Source of the DNA: an uncultured Pelagibacteraceae bacterium
GTDB taxonomy: Bacteria; Pseudomonadota; Alphaproteobacteria; Pelagibacterales; Pelagibacteraceae
Direction: 5' to 3'
DNA length: 64,000 nucleotides
Assembly: GCA_902555065.1 (NCBI GenBank)
Contig: CACDQQ010000001.1
Location: 62,001 to 126,000, forward strand
In this document: positions 10,889-19,646 of the stretch, one piece after another
Numbering within the stretch: position 1 is the first letter of the stretch
How the letters are laid out: each line of letters opens with the position of its first letter
Program-made: the position numbers and the translations under genes
Notes under the pieces: model-generated
Told to the model about the DNA's origin: nothing
What the model saw: only the letters and a program-made list of their open reading frames with translations
The model's database searches: none

Positions 10889-12021
10889 TTCTTAAGATAA
10901 TTTAATCGACCCACAATTTCATCTCTATCCATGTAATAACCTTGTAGGTGTCTGTGTCCAGAATTTGGATCAAATTCTGTTCTTCCGTGAAGTACTCTTC
11001 TATTATTAAATGTATATATATCTCCTGGTCTTAGCCTAAATTTTATTTGAAATTTGTCATCGTGTAAAAGTTTTCCAAATTTATGATGAGATTTATAAAC
11101 TTTATCCATTTGATCTGGATGACAATCTAAGGCGTCCATAGTTGCAGTACTAAATCTAACATCATTATAATCACCATCTTTTGTTAGACTTATTGCAGTG
11201 CCATAAAAGCTTCTATGAGCTTCTTGTGTATAATCTTTGTCTCTAAACTTTAGGGGAATTTTTGTTAACGTATCAAAAGTATCTCTGTCGTTATTCTTTA
11301 AATATTCTGCTACTGCAAATGCATCAACTGCTGATGAGTCACCCCCTTTTGCTGAATTAACCAAACAATGTAAAAATTGATACCCAGGAGGATTTTCAAA
11401 CCACGGTAAATCCATATGATTTTGAAGTGCATGAGCTGTATAAGCTGAGTTATTTGGTTTTGGTATATTTATAACTTCAAAAGGTGTTTTAAAAAATGTC
11501 TCTCTTGTGTGACTAATTCTATTTAAAACAGGAAAAGCAGAATTTTTTTCTACTGGAGCATTAAAAACTATGGCAATTCCTTTATAATGAAGAAGCTCTA
11601 ACCATTTAACTAATCCCTCTTCAGAAGATATAATTTCATTGTGATCTATATATATACTATGAATATTTTTTTCTAAACTTCCATCCCATAATTGATAAGG
11701 TGATTTGTATTCTTCGTTATTTTTAATTGTGTAACAATTTTCTCTAAGCCAACTAACATCATAATGGCTTACATGATTTCCCTCACTCCACTCTATTTCT
11801 AATTTACCATCGCTATTAAGATTATATTTTTTTGGGTTTATATTTTCTGATACATCTAAAATATTAAACATTCGATGCCTAGAATCTTTATCGTGTGCTG
11901 TAGGGCAATTATCTCTCAGCCACATATAATTAAATTTACTCTCTTTCCCGTCATCCCAAATTACTTGAAGATAAGTCCCATTTTTTGAGATTTTTGAAAT
12001 TGAGTGCATAATCAATATCAA
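10885..12021 (-). CDS. Gamma-butyrobetaine hydroxylase-like 2-oxoglutarate/Fe(II) dioxygenase (TauD superfamily, DUF971-like N-terminus)
   Basis: WLRDNCPTAHD N-terminal motif, HMDLPWFENPPGYQFLHCL (HxD region), NNRRVLHGRTEF distal His motif. Confidence 0.85.
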   Translation of the reverse strand: MILIMHSISKISKNGTYLQVIWDDGKESKFNYMWLRDNCPTAHDKDSRHRMFNILDVSENINPKKYNLNSDGKLEIEWSEGNHVSHYDVSWLRENCYTIKNNEEYKSPYQLWDGSLEKNIHSIYIDHNEIISSEEGLVKWLELLHYKGIAIVFNAPVEKNSAFPVLNRISHTRETFFKTPFEVINIPKPNNSAYTAHALQNHMDLPWFENPPGYQFLHCLVNSAKGGDSSAVDAFAVAEYLKNNDRDTFDTLTKIPLKFRDKDYTQEAHRSFYGTAISLTKDGDYNDVRFSTATMDALDCHPDQMDKVYKSHHKFGKLLHDDKFQIKFRLRPGDIYTFNNRRVLHGRTEFDPNSGHRHLQGYYMDRDEIVGRLNYLKK

Positions 12022-12111
12022 TATAAAATAATTTAATGCTCAATTCAATTATTAGTTGACATATTAATAGTTTGAAGATTTGTTAGTTTGATTTAACTTT
12101 TAAAATTAAAA

Positions 12112-12897
12112 ATGAGCATAACCTTAAAAAATAAAAAAATAATCATATCCGCAGGAGGTTCGGGTATTGGATGGAGTTCGGCAAAAATATTTTTAGATAA
12201 AGGTGCAATAGTATATCTTTGTGATATCAATCCAACTTTTCTGAATAAATGCAAGACGCACAAGCTCAATAATAAAAAATTATTTGTATTTCAGTGCGAT
12301 GCCTCTGATGAAAACCAAGTAAAAAATTTTTTTAGCAAAATATTAAAAAAAACAAAAAAAATTGATGCTCTTATAAATAACGTTGGAATTGCTGGGCCAA
12401 CTGGGACACTTGAAAAATTAAAAAGTAAGGATTGGATAAATACATTAAAGGTAAACGTTATTAGCCATTTTTATTTTTCAAAATATTCAATTCCAATGTT
12501 AAAAAAAAATAAAGGTGGAGCTATAATAAATTTATCATCAACCGCAGGTATATTTGGATTTCCATTAAGATCCCCTTACTGTGCAAGTAAGTGGGCAGTT
12601 GTTGGTATAACCAAAACACTAGCAATGGAACTAGGAAAATTTAAAATTAGAGTAAACGCTATTTGTCCTGGAACAATAAAGGGGGATAGAATGGGTAGAG
12701 TAATAAGGGATAAATCGAAGTTTTTAAATATTTCAAAAAAATTAATAGAAAAAGAATTTGTTTCAATGACTTCTATGAATACATGGGTCTATGAAGAGGA
12801 TATTGGAAGAATCTGTAGCTTTCTAATTTCGAATGATGCACCAAGGATATCAGGACAAGTAATTGCTGTAGACGGCAATACTTTAAAAATGCATTAG
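12112..12897 (+). CDS. Short-chain dehydrogenase/reductase
   Basis: GGSGIGWSSAK, NNVGIAG, YCASKWAVVG SDR motifs. Confidence 0.88.
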   Translation: MSITLKNKKIIISAGGSGIGWSSAKIFLDKGAIVYLCDINPTFLNKCKTHKLNNKKLFVFQCDASDENQVKNFFSKILKKTKKIDALINNVGIAGPTGTLEKLKSKDWINTLKVNVISHFYFSKYSIPMLKKNKGGAIINLSSTAGIFGFPLRSPYCASKWAVVGITKTLAMELGKFKIRVNAICPGTIKGDRMGRVIRDKSKFLNISKKLIEKEFVSMTSMNTWVYEEDIGRICSFLISNDAPRISGQVIAVDGNTLKMH

Positions 12898-12900
12898 TAT

Positions 12901-13314
12901 TTAAACTTTAATATTTTTTTCGCTTATTTCCATAAATGGAAAATGAGACTCTTTATAGTGTATGTTCTCTGCTTTATTTAAAAAACTAATATCGTCTAGT
13001 AAACCTGCATATAAATAGTATTTTTTATACTTTTCTACATAAGTTAAAATAGGAGCAGCACATTTCCCACAAAAATGTTTTTTAATTTTATTACCACTGC
13101 CACCTTCATGTTCATAAATTTTTAATTTAGACTTATCTATATCTATTGCTCCATCTCTAAGCAGTATAATTGTCATTATTCCTCCTATTTTTTTTCTACA
13201 ATCAATACAATGACAATTGAAAACTAAAGGGACTTCATCAAGCTTAACCTTAAAAGTTATATTTCCACAGATACATCCACCAGTTTTATTTATAAAAATT
13301 TTTTCTTTCATCAA
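12901..13314 (-). CDS. GFA-family (glutathione-dependent formaldehyde-activating-like) protein
   Basis: CICGNITF, CHCIDCRK, FCGKCAAPI Cys pattern; 4-bp overlap with the upstream cdhA-like gene. Confidence 0.75.
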   Translation of the reverse strand: MMKEKIFINKTGGCICGNITFKVKLDEVPLVFNCHCIDCRKKIGGIMTIILLRDGAIDIDKSKLKIYEHEGGSGNKIKKHFCGKCAAPILTYVEKYKKYYLYAGLLDDISFLNKAENIHYKESHFPFMEISEKNIKV

Positions 13315-14252
13315 TTTCTAATTTTATTCTCATATTTTTTTCTAATTTTTAATACATCAACTAAATATTGGTCCCTAACATTTGAAAGCATATTAATTGA
13401 TTTACCTTTAGCTTGTTTTTTTGTACCTGATATAAGTTTAGAAGATAATTTGTTTGTTAACTTTGGAGCTTTTAATTTTGTCCAAGGTAATTTTAAGGCT
13501 GGACCAAATTGCTTTAACATATGTTTCATTCCTGCATTACCTCCAGCAAGATGAAAGGTTAAGAAGGTGCCCATTATTGAGTATCTAAGACCTGGTCCAT
13601 CTTCTATTGCACGATCTAATTCCTGTGTTGTTGCATAATTTTCATTAATAATATGTAAACCCTCTCTCCACAATGCCTCTTGAAGTCTATCCGATAAATA
13701 ACCTGGTAATTCTTTTTTAAGCATGATTGGCCTCATTGAGATTGATTTGTAATATTTGTTTGCATCTGAAAGAAACTTTCTTGTAGTTTTTTTTCCAGGA
13801 ACTATTTCAACTGCTGGCAATAAATACGCTGGGTTAAATGGATGTCCAATTATGCCTCTTTGAGGATTTTTACTCTTAGAAAAAATTTTAGAGGGCAAAA
13901 GTCCTGACGAACTTGAAGAAATAATTACATTTGATTTTACATATTTAGAGATTTTTTGGATTAAATCAGTTTTAACTTTATAATTCTCTAATACGCTTTC
14001 TTGAACAAAATCCACATTTGAAAGAGAATTTTCCAAAGAATTAAAGAATTTTAAATTTTTAATTAAAATTTTTTTTCCAAAAAGTTTTTTTATACTTTTT
14101 GAAGTTCTTTTTATTTCTTTTAAAACATAATTTTTAAGATTTTTGTTTTGATCATATGCATGAACAATTTTGTTGTGAGCTAAATTCCTTATTATCCATC
14201 CAGTTCCTATGACGCCAGTTCCAACTATTCCTACAGTTTTAATTTTTGACAT
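13311..14252 (-). CDS. cdhA: 3-hydroxyacyl-CoA dehydrogenase family, probable L-carnitine 3-dehydrogenase
   Basis: GVIGTGWI Rossmann motif, IIGHPFNPAYLLPAVEIVPG; adjacent to a BKACE gene, as in carnitine catabolic operons. Confidence 0.78.
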   Translation of the reverse strand: MSKIKTVGIVGTGVIGTGWIIRNLAHNKIVHAYDQNKNLKNYVLKEIKRTSKSIKKLFGKKILIKNLKFFNSLENSLSNVDFVQESVLENYKVKTDLIQKISKYVKSNVIISSSSSGLLPSKIFSKSKNPQRGIIGHPFNPAYLLPAVEIVPGKKTTRKFLSDANKYYKSISMRPIMLKKELPGYLSDRLQEALWREGLHIINENYATTQELDRAIEDGPGLRYSIMGTFLTFHLAGGNAGMKHMLKQFGPALKLPWTKLKAPKLTNKLSSKLISGTKKQAKGKSINMLSNVRDQYLVDVLKIRKKYENKIRN

Positions 14253-15139
14253 TACTTGTGTTTTACAAGCTTTAATTTTTCTCTTGTTTCTGAAGGTGAC
14301 ATAATCTCTACACCAAGATCTGTGACGATCCTTATAGCTTTCTCAACTAATTGAGGATTTGTTGCCAATTTTCCTTTGGATAAATATAAATTATCCTCTA
14401 AACCAACTCTTGGGTTACCTCCCATTACTACAGTTTGAGCAACATATGGCATTTCGTTTTTAGATATTGCAAAACCTGACCATATACCTTCTTTAGGCAT
14501 TATATCTTTCATCGCTTGCATAGCTAATGGTGTTGCCGGTGCTCCCCATGGAATTCCTAAACACATTTGAAAAAGAGGTGGATCACTTAATAATCCCTCT
14601 TTATATAATTGAGCACCAAACCACATATTTCCTAAATCAAAAGCTTCTATCTCAGGTTTAACTTTTATTTCTTGGAGTTTTTTTGCAGCTTTTCTTAAAT
14701 CGTTAGGAGTGTTGACTGTGATAACTGAACTATCTCCAAAATTTAAGGTTCCACAATCAAGTGTGCATATTTCTGGAAGAAATTGTTCTGCATTAGCAAT
14801 TCTTTCCATTACATTTGCCATGTCTGTCATTGGACCAAAGTCTAAAGGGTTCTTGCCTTGACCGATATCTAAATCACCACCCATGCCTGTCGTGAGATTA
14901 AGAATTACATCAGTTTCAGATGATCTCACTCTGTCAACCACTTCTTTATAAAGCTCGAGTCTTCTACTTGGAGTTCCATCTTCCTCTCTAACATGGATAT
15001 GGGCAATTGCAGCACCAGCTTTAGCAGACTCTATTGCTGCTTTTGCAATTTGCTCTGGAGTTTTAGGTAAATCAGGATGTTTACTTGCTGTATCACCAGA
15101 TCCTGTAACTGCACATGAGATGAAGACCTTATTGTTCAT
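14252..15139 (-). CDS. cdhC: BKACE-family protein (DUF849), probable 3-dehydrocarnitine cleavage enzyme
   Basis: AVTGSGDTASKHPDLPKTPEQIA, AHIHVREEDGTPSRR, GGNPRVGLEDNLYL family motifs. Confidence 0.82.
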   Translation of the reverse strand: MNNKVFISCAVTGSGDTASKHPDLPKTPEQIAKAAIESAKAGAAIAHIHVREEDGTPSRRLELYKEVVDRVRSSETDVILNLTTGMGGDLDIGQGKNPLDFGPMTDMANVMERIANAEQFLPEICTLDCGTLNFGDSSVITVNTPNDLRKAAKKLQEIKVKPEIEAFDLGNMWFGAQLYKEGLLSDPPLFQMCLGIPWGAPATPLAMQAMKDIMPKEGIWSGFAISKNEMPYVAQTVVMGGNPRVGLEDNLYLSKGKLATNPQLVEKAIRIVTDLGVEIMSPSETREKLKLVKHK

Positions 15140-15198
15140 TTTTATTTCTAGTAAAATATAATATCATATCATTAACAATTATAAGAAATAAAAATTAA

Positions 15199-16059
15199 AT
15201 GGACTTAAATAAACTAAGGGTTAGACGTAGTTTTATATTTACACCAGGTCTTCAACCAGAGATGTTTCCAAAAGCATTGGCTTCAGGAGCTGATATGGTT
15301 TGTATAGAATTAGAAGATGGAATTGCCATGAAAGATAAAGACGAGGCAAGGAAAAATACTATTGAAGCATTAAAGACCCTAGAAGTAAAAAATGATGTTG
15401 AATTAGTTGTTAGATTAAATTGTCAAAGAACTAAAAATGGTCTTTTAGACTTAGAAGCTATTGCATCAAATAAATTAAAGGTTAAAGCTATCATGTTGCC
15501 TAAAGTTAAAACACCTGACGAAATTACATTTATTGATGACATGCTTACTGATTGTGGTTTAGATACTGATCTTCATGTTATAATGGAAACTAATCAAGCT
15601 CTTGAAAGTATTTATGATATTGCACATTCTAGCGATAGAATAGTTGCTTTATATTTTGGTGGAGAGGATATGGCAGCAGAATTAAGAGTGGAAAACAAAT
15701 TAGAGAATTTAGTTTATGCAAGATCAAGGTTAGTTCATGCTGGCGCAAGTAAAGGAGTTGATGTTATTGATGTTCCTTATTTAAATTTAGAAGATATGGA
15801 AGGAATGAAAAAAGAAGCACAGTTTGTCAAAAATTTAGGTTTCACTGGAAAAGGATCGATTCATCCAAAACAAATAAGTATTTTAAATGAAATTTTTACT
15901 CCATCAGAAGAAGAAATAAGTAAAGCTAAAAGAATTATGGATCAATTTAAAAAAGCTAATACAGGTTTGGTTGTAATTGATGGCAAATTAATAGAAAGAC
16001 CAGTTTTACGAGAGATGCAAAGAAAATTGTTAGTAGCAAATAAAATAAATAAAAGCTGA
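15199..16059 (+). CDS. HpcH/HpaI aldolase / citrate lyase beta (CitE-like) family lyase
   Basis: RRSFIFTPGLQPEMFPKALASGADMVCIELEDGI, FGGEDMAAELR, GKGSIHPKQ motifs. Confidence 0.85.
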   Translation: MDLNKLRVRRSFIFTPGLQPEMFPKALASGADMVCIELEDGIAMKDKDEARKNTIEALKTLEVKNDVELVVRLNCQRTKNGLLDLEAIASNKLKVKAIMLPKVKTPDEITFIDDMLTDCGLDTDLHVIMETNQALESIYDIAHSSDRIVALYFGGEDMAAELRVENKLENLVYARSRLVHAGASKGVDVIDVPYLNLEDMEGMKKEAQFVKNLGFTGKGSIHPKQISILNEIFTPSEEEISKAKRIMDQFKKANTGLVVIDGKLIERPVLREMQRKLLVANKINKS

Positions 16060-16063
16060 TAAA

Positions 16064-16531
16064 ATGTCATTTCATTTGGCTTCGAGAAAAATAATTAAAG
16101 ATTGGACAGATTATAATGAGCATATGAACATGGCTTATTATGTTTTAATTTTTGATGAAGCATGGGAAACAATGCTTAATAAATTTGAGATGGGTGGAGC
16201 TAAAGCACAAATAAATAAAAGAAGTACAATGGTGGTTGAAACAAGAACAACTTATGACAATGAAGTTAAAGAAAACGAAGAAGTTGATATTTATTGCACT
16301 TTCTTTGATCATGATAAGAAAAGATTACATTTAAAATGTGAGATGATAGAAAAAAAAACAGGAAAACTTGCTGCAACTACAGAAAGTATATCTCTTTATA
16401 TTGATCTTGAAAAAAGAAAAGTTACAGAATTTGAAGAAGATAGAATAAAAATGATGGATGATTTTATAAACGAAAATAAAAATAGTTTTAAATCAGATAA
16501 ATTAGTACTTGCAGATAAACTTAAAAAGTAA
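16064..16531 (+). CDS. cdhB: Hotdog thioesterase, probable betainyl-CoA thioesterase
   Basis: DWTDYNEHMNMAYYVLIFDEAWE 4HBT-like motif; in the divergent carnitine locus. Confidence 0.7.
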   Translation: MSFHLASRKIIKDWTDYNEHMNMAYYVLIFDEAWETMLNKFEMGGAKAQINKRSTMVVETRTTYDNEVKENEEVDIYCTFFDHDKKRLHLKCEMIEKKTGKLAATTESISLYIDLEKRKVTEFEEDRIKMMDDFINENKNSFKSDKLVLADKLKK

Positions 16532-18112
16532 ATGAATTTTGACTACATAATTGTTGGAGCTGGTACAGCAGGATGTGTTCTTGCAAATAGATTAAGTGAA
16601 AATGGGAAATTTAATGTTGCCTTGTTTGAGGCAGGTGGATCTAGTGATATTTGGAAAGTTAATATGCCTTTGGCAATTCTATATGCAATGCACGACCCCA
16701 AATACAATTATAAATATTATTCAGAACCAGAGCCTAATTTAAATAATAGAAGATTATTTTGCCCAAGAGGAAAAATGGTAGGTGGTTGTTCTGCACATAA
16801 CGGAATGGTTTATGTTCGAGGAAACAAAAACGACTATGAGAGATGGGCTTCATTCGGTTTAAAATCATGGTCTTATGAAAATGTTTTACCGTTTTTTAAA
16901 AAAATTGAGACATGGTCTGAAGGAGAGAATGAATTCAGAGGTGGAAAAGGAATTTTGCCAGTAAATCAATCCAAAAATAAAAATCCTTTGTTTGGCGCTT
17001 TTATTAACGCTTCTGTTGAAGCAGGGTATAAAAAAAATAATGACATGAACGGAGAAGATCAAGAAGGATTTGGAATGTATGATATTACAATTCATAAAGG
17101 TCAAAGGGCTAGCGCTTCGAAATATTATCTAGAACCTGCAAAAAAAAGAAAAAATCTAAAAGTCTTTACCAACTCTTTTGCTGAAAGGATTATTTTTGAA
17201 GGAAAAAAAGCAGTAGGAATAGAGGTAAATATCAAAAATAAAGTCACAAAGGTTTATGCTAACAAAGAAGTTATTTTAAGTGGAGGTTCAATCAATTCAC
17301 CACAACTATTAATGTTATCAGGTGTAGGACCTGAAAAAGATTTAAAAGATAAAGGAATTAATGTTGTACACTCTTTAGAGGGAGTAGGTCAAAATTTACA
17401 AGATCATTTAGAAACCTACATTCAGCAAGAATGCAAAACTAAAGATACACTCTATTCTTACGTTAACAAAATAAATATGCTTAAAATTGGTATTCAATGG
17501 TTTCTTTCAAAAAGTGGTCCTTGTTCTACTTCATTTTTAGAAGCAGGTGGTTTCTGCAAATCTTCAGAAGACAAAAGCTATCCGAATATTCAATTTCATT
17601 TTTTTCCAGCATTTGTAATCGATCATGGATTAGTTGATCCTGACAGACATGGTTATCAATTACATGCAAGTTTAAATCAACCTAAAAGTAGAGGATATAT
17701 TAAATTAAATAGTTCAAATCCATACGATTATCCTAAAATTCAATTTAATTATTTAGAAGATGAATATGATTTAAAAGAAACAATTAAGTGTGTTCGTGTA
17801 GCTAGGAAAATTTTAAGTCAAGATTCAATGAAACCTTACGCTGGAAAAGAAATAGGACCAGGTGAAAGTGCAGCTGATGATGATCAAATTACCGAGTATA
17901 TTAGATCAAAAGCCGAAACAGCTTATCACCCATCCTGTACATTAAAAATGGGTGTGGACAAAATGGCGGTAGTTGACGAAAAATTGAAAGTTCATGGTTT
18001 GGAAAATTTAAGAGTTGCAGATGCTTCTGTCATGCCAGAGATTACAAGTGGTAATTTAAATGCACCAACTTTAATGATAGGTGAAAGAGCAGCTGACTTT
18101 ATCCTTAATTAG
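16532..18112 (+). CDS. GMC-family choline dehydrogenase-like oxidoreductase
   Basis: IIVGAGTAGCVLANRLSE, CPRGKMVGGCSAHNGMVYVRG, YHPSCTLKMG, SGNLNAPTLMIGERAAD. Confidence 0.87.
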   Translation: MNFDYIIVGAGTAGCVLANRLSENGKFNVALFEAGGSSDIWKVNMPLAILYAMHDPKYNYKYYSEPEPNLNNRRLFCPRGKMVGGCSAHNGMVYVRGNKNDYERWASFGLKSWSYENVLPFFKKIETWSEGENEFRGGKGILPVNQSKNKNPLFGAFINASVEAGYKKNNDMNGEDQEGFGMYDITIHKGQRASASKYYLEPAKKRKNLKVFTNSFAERIIFEGKKAVGIEVNIKNKVTKVYANKEVILSGGSINSPQLLMLSGVGPEKDLKDKGINVVHSLEGVGQNLQDHLETYIQQECKTKDTLYSYVNKINMLKIGIQWFLSKSGPCSTSFLEAGGFCKSSEDKSYPNIQFHFFPAFVIDHGLVDPDRHGYQLHASLNQPKSRGYIKLNSSNPYDYPKIQFNYLEDEYDLKETIKCVRVARKILSQDSMKPYAGKEIGPGESAADDDQITEYIRSKAETAYHPSCTLKMGVDKMAVVDEKLKVHGLENLRVADASVMPEITSGNLNAPTLMIGERAADFILN

Positions 18113-18581
18113 ACTCGAGATATTCTTTATATCTATCTAAACTTTCTTTAGGCCAAGCAATTTTAGGATCATACATTTCATCATAGCAAATATCTTTGTT
18201 TACAATATTTATCCATGGATCTTTACTTTTAACAAATATGTGTGCTTGAGGTGGAAAAAGCTCTGGATTAGATAAAGTATTTGTTCTGATACTTATCCTT
18301 TTAACAGCGAATTCATAGTCGGAATAAATGTAAACACCACACTTTTTGCAAAAGTAAACCTTACAGCTTTTTCCACTGCCTGCAATTAACTTCTTTTCTA
18401 AAAGCTCACCTTTGATAGCTAATGAATTTTCAAAAATACTTGTATTAACAACGAAAGATGATCCGGTTATTTTCTTGCAATCTTTACAATGACAAGCATG
18501 TGTAAATAAAGGCTTAGCTTTAATAGTATATTCAATTTCTCCACAAATACAGCTACCAGAAATTGGTTTAAAATCTTCCAT
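18105..18581 (-). CDS. GFA-family (glutathione-dependent formaldehyde-activating-like) protein
   Basis: CICGEIEY, CHCKDCKK, FCKKCGVY Cys pattern. Confidence 0.78.
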   Translation of the reverse strand: MEDFKPISGSCICGEIEYTIKAKPLFTHACHCKDCKKITGSSFVVNTSIFENSLAIKGELLEKKLIAGSGKSCKVYFCKKCGVYIYSDYEFAVKRISIRTNTLSNPELFPPQAHIFVKSKDPWINIVNKDICYDEMYDPKIAWPKESLDRYKEYLESN

Positions 18582-18643
18582 AAATACTTTTTAGAGTATC
18601 TTATTAATTATGAAGGTTAAAGTTTTTTTGATATAGGTGCGAT

Positions 18644-19591
18644 ATGCAAACAAACGATAATACAAAAGGTATTTTGTTTATTATGACTGGAATGGCTTTT
18701 TTTTCCATTCAAGACTCATTGATAAAGTTTATTTTTGAAGAAATTGCATTATTTGAGTTATATTTGGGAAGAACTTTAATACAAGCAACTATTCTCATAT
18801 CTTTTTTTTTAATAACAAAGAAAAAAATTACTCTTAAAACTCATTATCCTTTTTTAACTTTAGTTAGGGTTGTTTGTTTCTTTTTTGGATTTGCTTTTTT
18901 TTATATTTCTTTAACCTTTATGTCTTTAGCGATGGTTAGTGCTTTATTTTTCTCATGTCCTTTCTTTATGTCTATGTTTGCTAAATTTTTTTTAAAGGAG
19001 CAAATTGGAATTAGAAGATGGAGTGCAATTGTCGTAGGTTTTATAGGGGTATTAATTGTACTTAATCCAACACTTGAAGAATTTAACTTTTTCAAATTAG
19101 CGCCTGTTGGCTGTGCACTTTGTTATGCATGTTCGATGACAATTACAAAATATACCTCTGATAAAGATAATATTTATACTCAAATGACCTTGCTTTATAT
19201 TTTTGCAGTCGTTGTTAGTTTAATTATTTATCTTGTTAGTGGAGATGGAAAATTTAATAATTTTTCTGATCCTACTTTACAATTTATTGTCAGAGAATGG
19301 TTTACTAACCCTTCTGCTTCATGGCCATATGTCTTTGTAATGGGAGTAGTTGCGTCTATATCTTTCTTTTGTGTCTTTTCAGCTTATAGTATCGCGTCAC
19401 CATCAATAATTTCATTGTTTGAATATTCTTATATAATTTTTGCTATGATTGCTGGATATATTCTTTTCGAAACTATACCTGTGCCTAGAACATTTCTTGG
19501 GGCATCAATAATTATCTTTGCTGGTGTCTATATTTATTATAGAGAAAAGGTGCGGGGTCAAATGATTGTGACGGATACTCCAAATAGGTAG
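18644..19591 (+). CDS. EamA/DMT-family transporter
   Basis: TM-rich; LKEQIGIRRWSAIVVGFIGVLIVLNP EamA repeat. Confidence 0.8.
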   Translation: MQTNDNTKGILFIMTGMAFFSIQDSLIKFIFEEIALFELYLGRTLIQATILISFFLITKKKITLKTHYPFLTLVRVVCFFFGFAFFYISLTFMSLAMVSALFFSCPFFMSMFAKFFLKEQIGIRRWSAIVVGFIGVLIVLNPTLEEFNFFKLAPVGCALCYACSMTITKYTSDKDNIYTQMTLLYIFAVVVSLIIYLVSGDGKFNNFSDPTLQFIVREWFTNPSASWPYVFVMGVVASISFFCVFSAYSIASPSIISLFEYSYIIFAMIAGYILFETIPVPRTFLGASIIIFAGVYIYYREKVRGQMIVTDTPNR

Positions 19592-19646
19592 TTAATAATA
19601 ATTTTATTATTTATTAAATTTAGTCTTGCTATGATAAAATTTTATA

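Noticed and set aside
15140-15193. Inverted repeat TTTTATTTCT...AGAAATAAAA in the divergent cdhC/CitE-like intergenic region
   Set aside because: The arms coincide with the similar A-rich pre-start regions of two divergent genes, so symmetry is explained without an operator.
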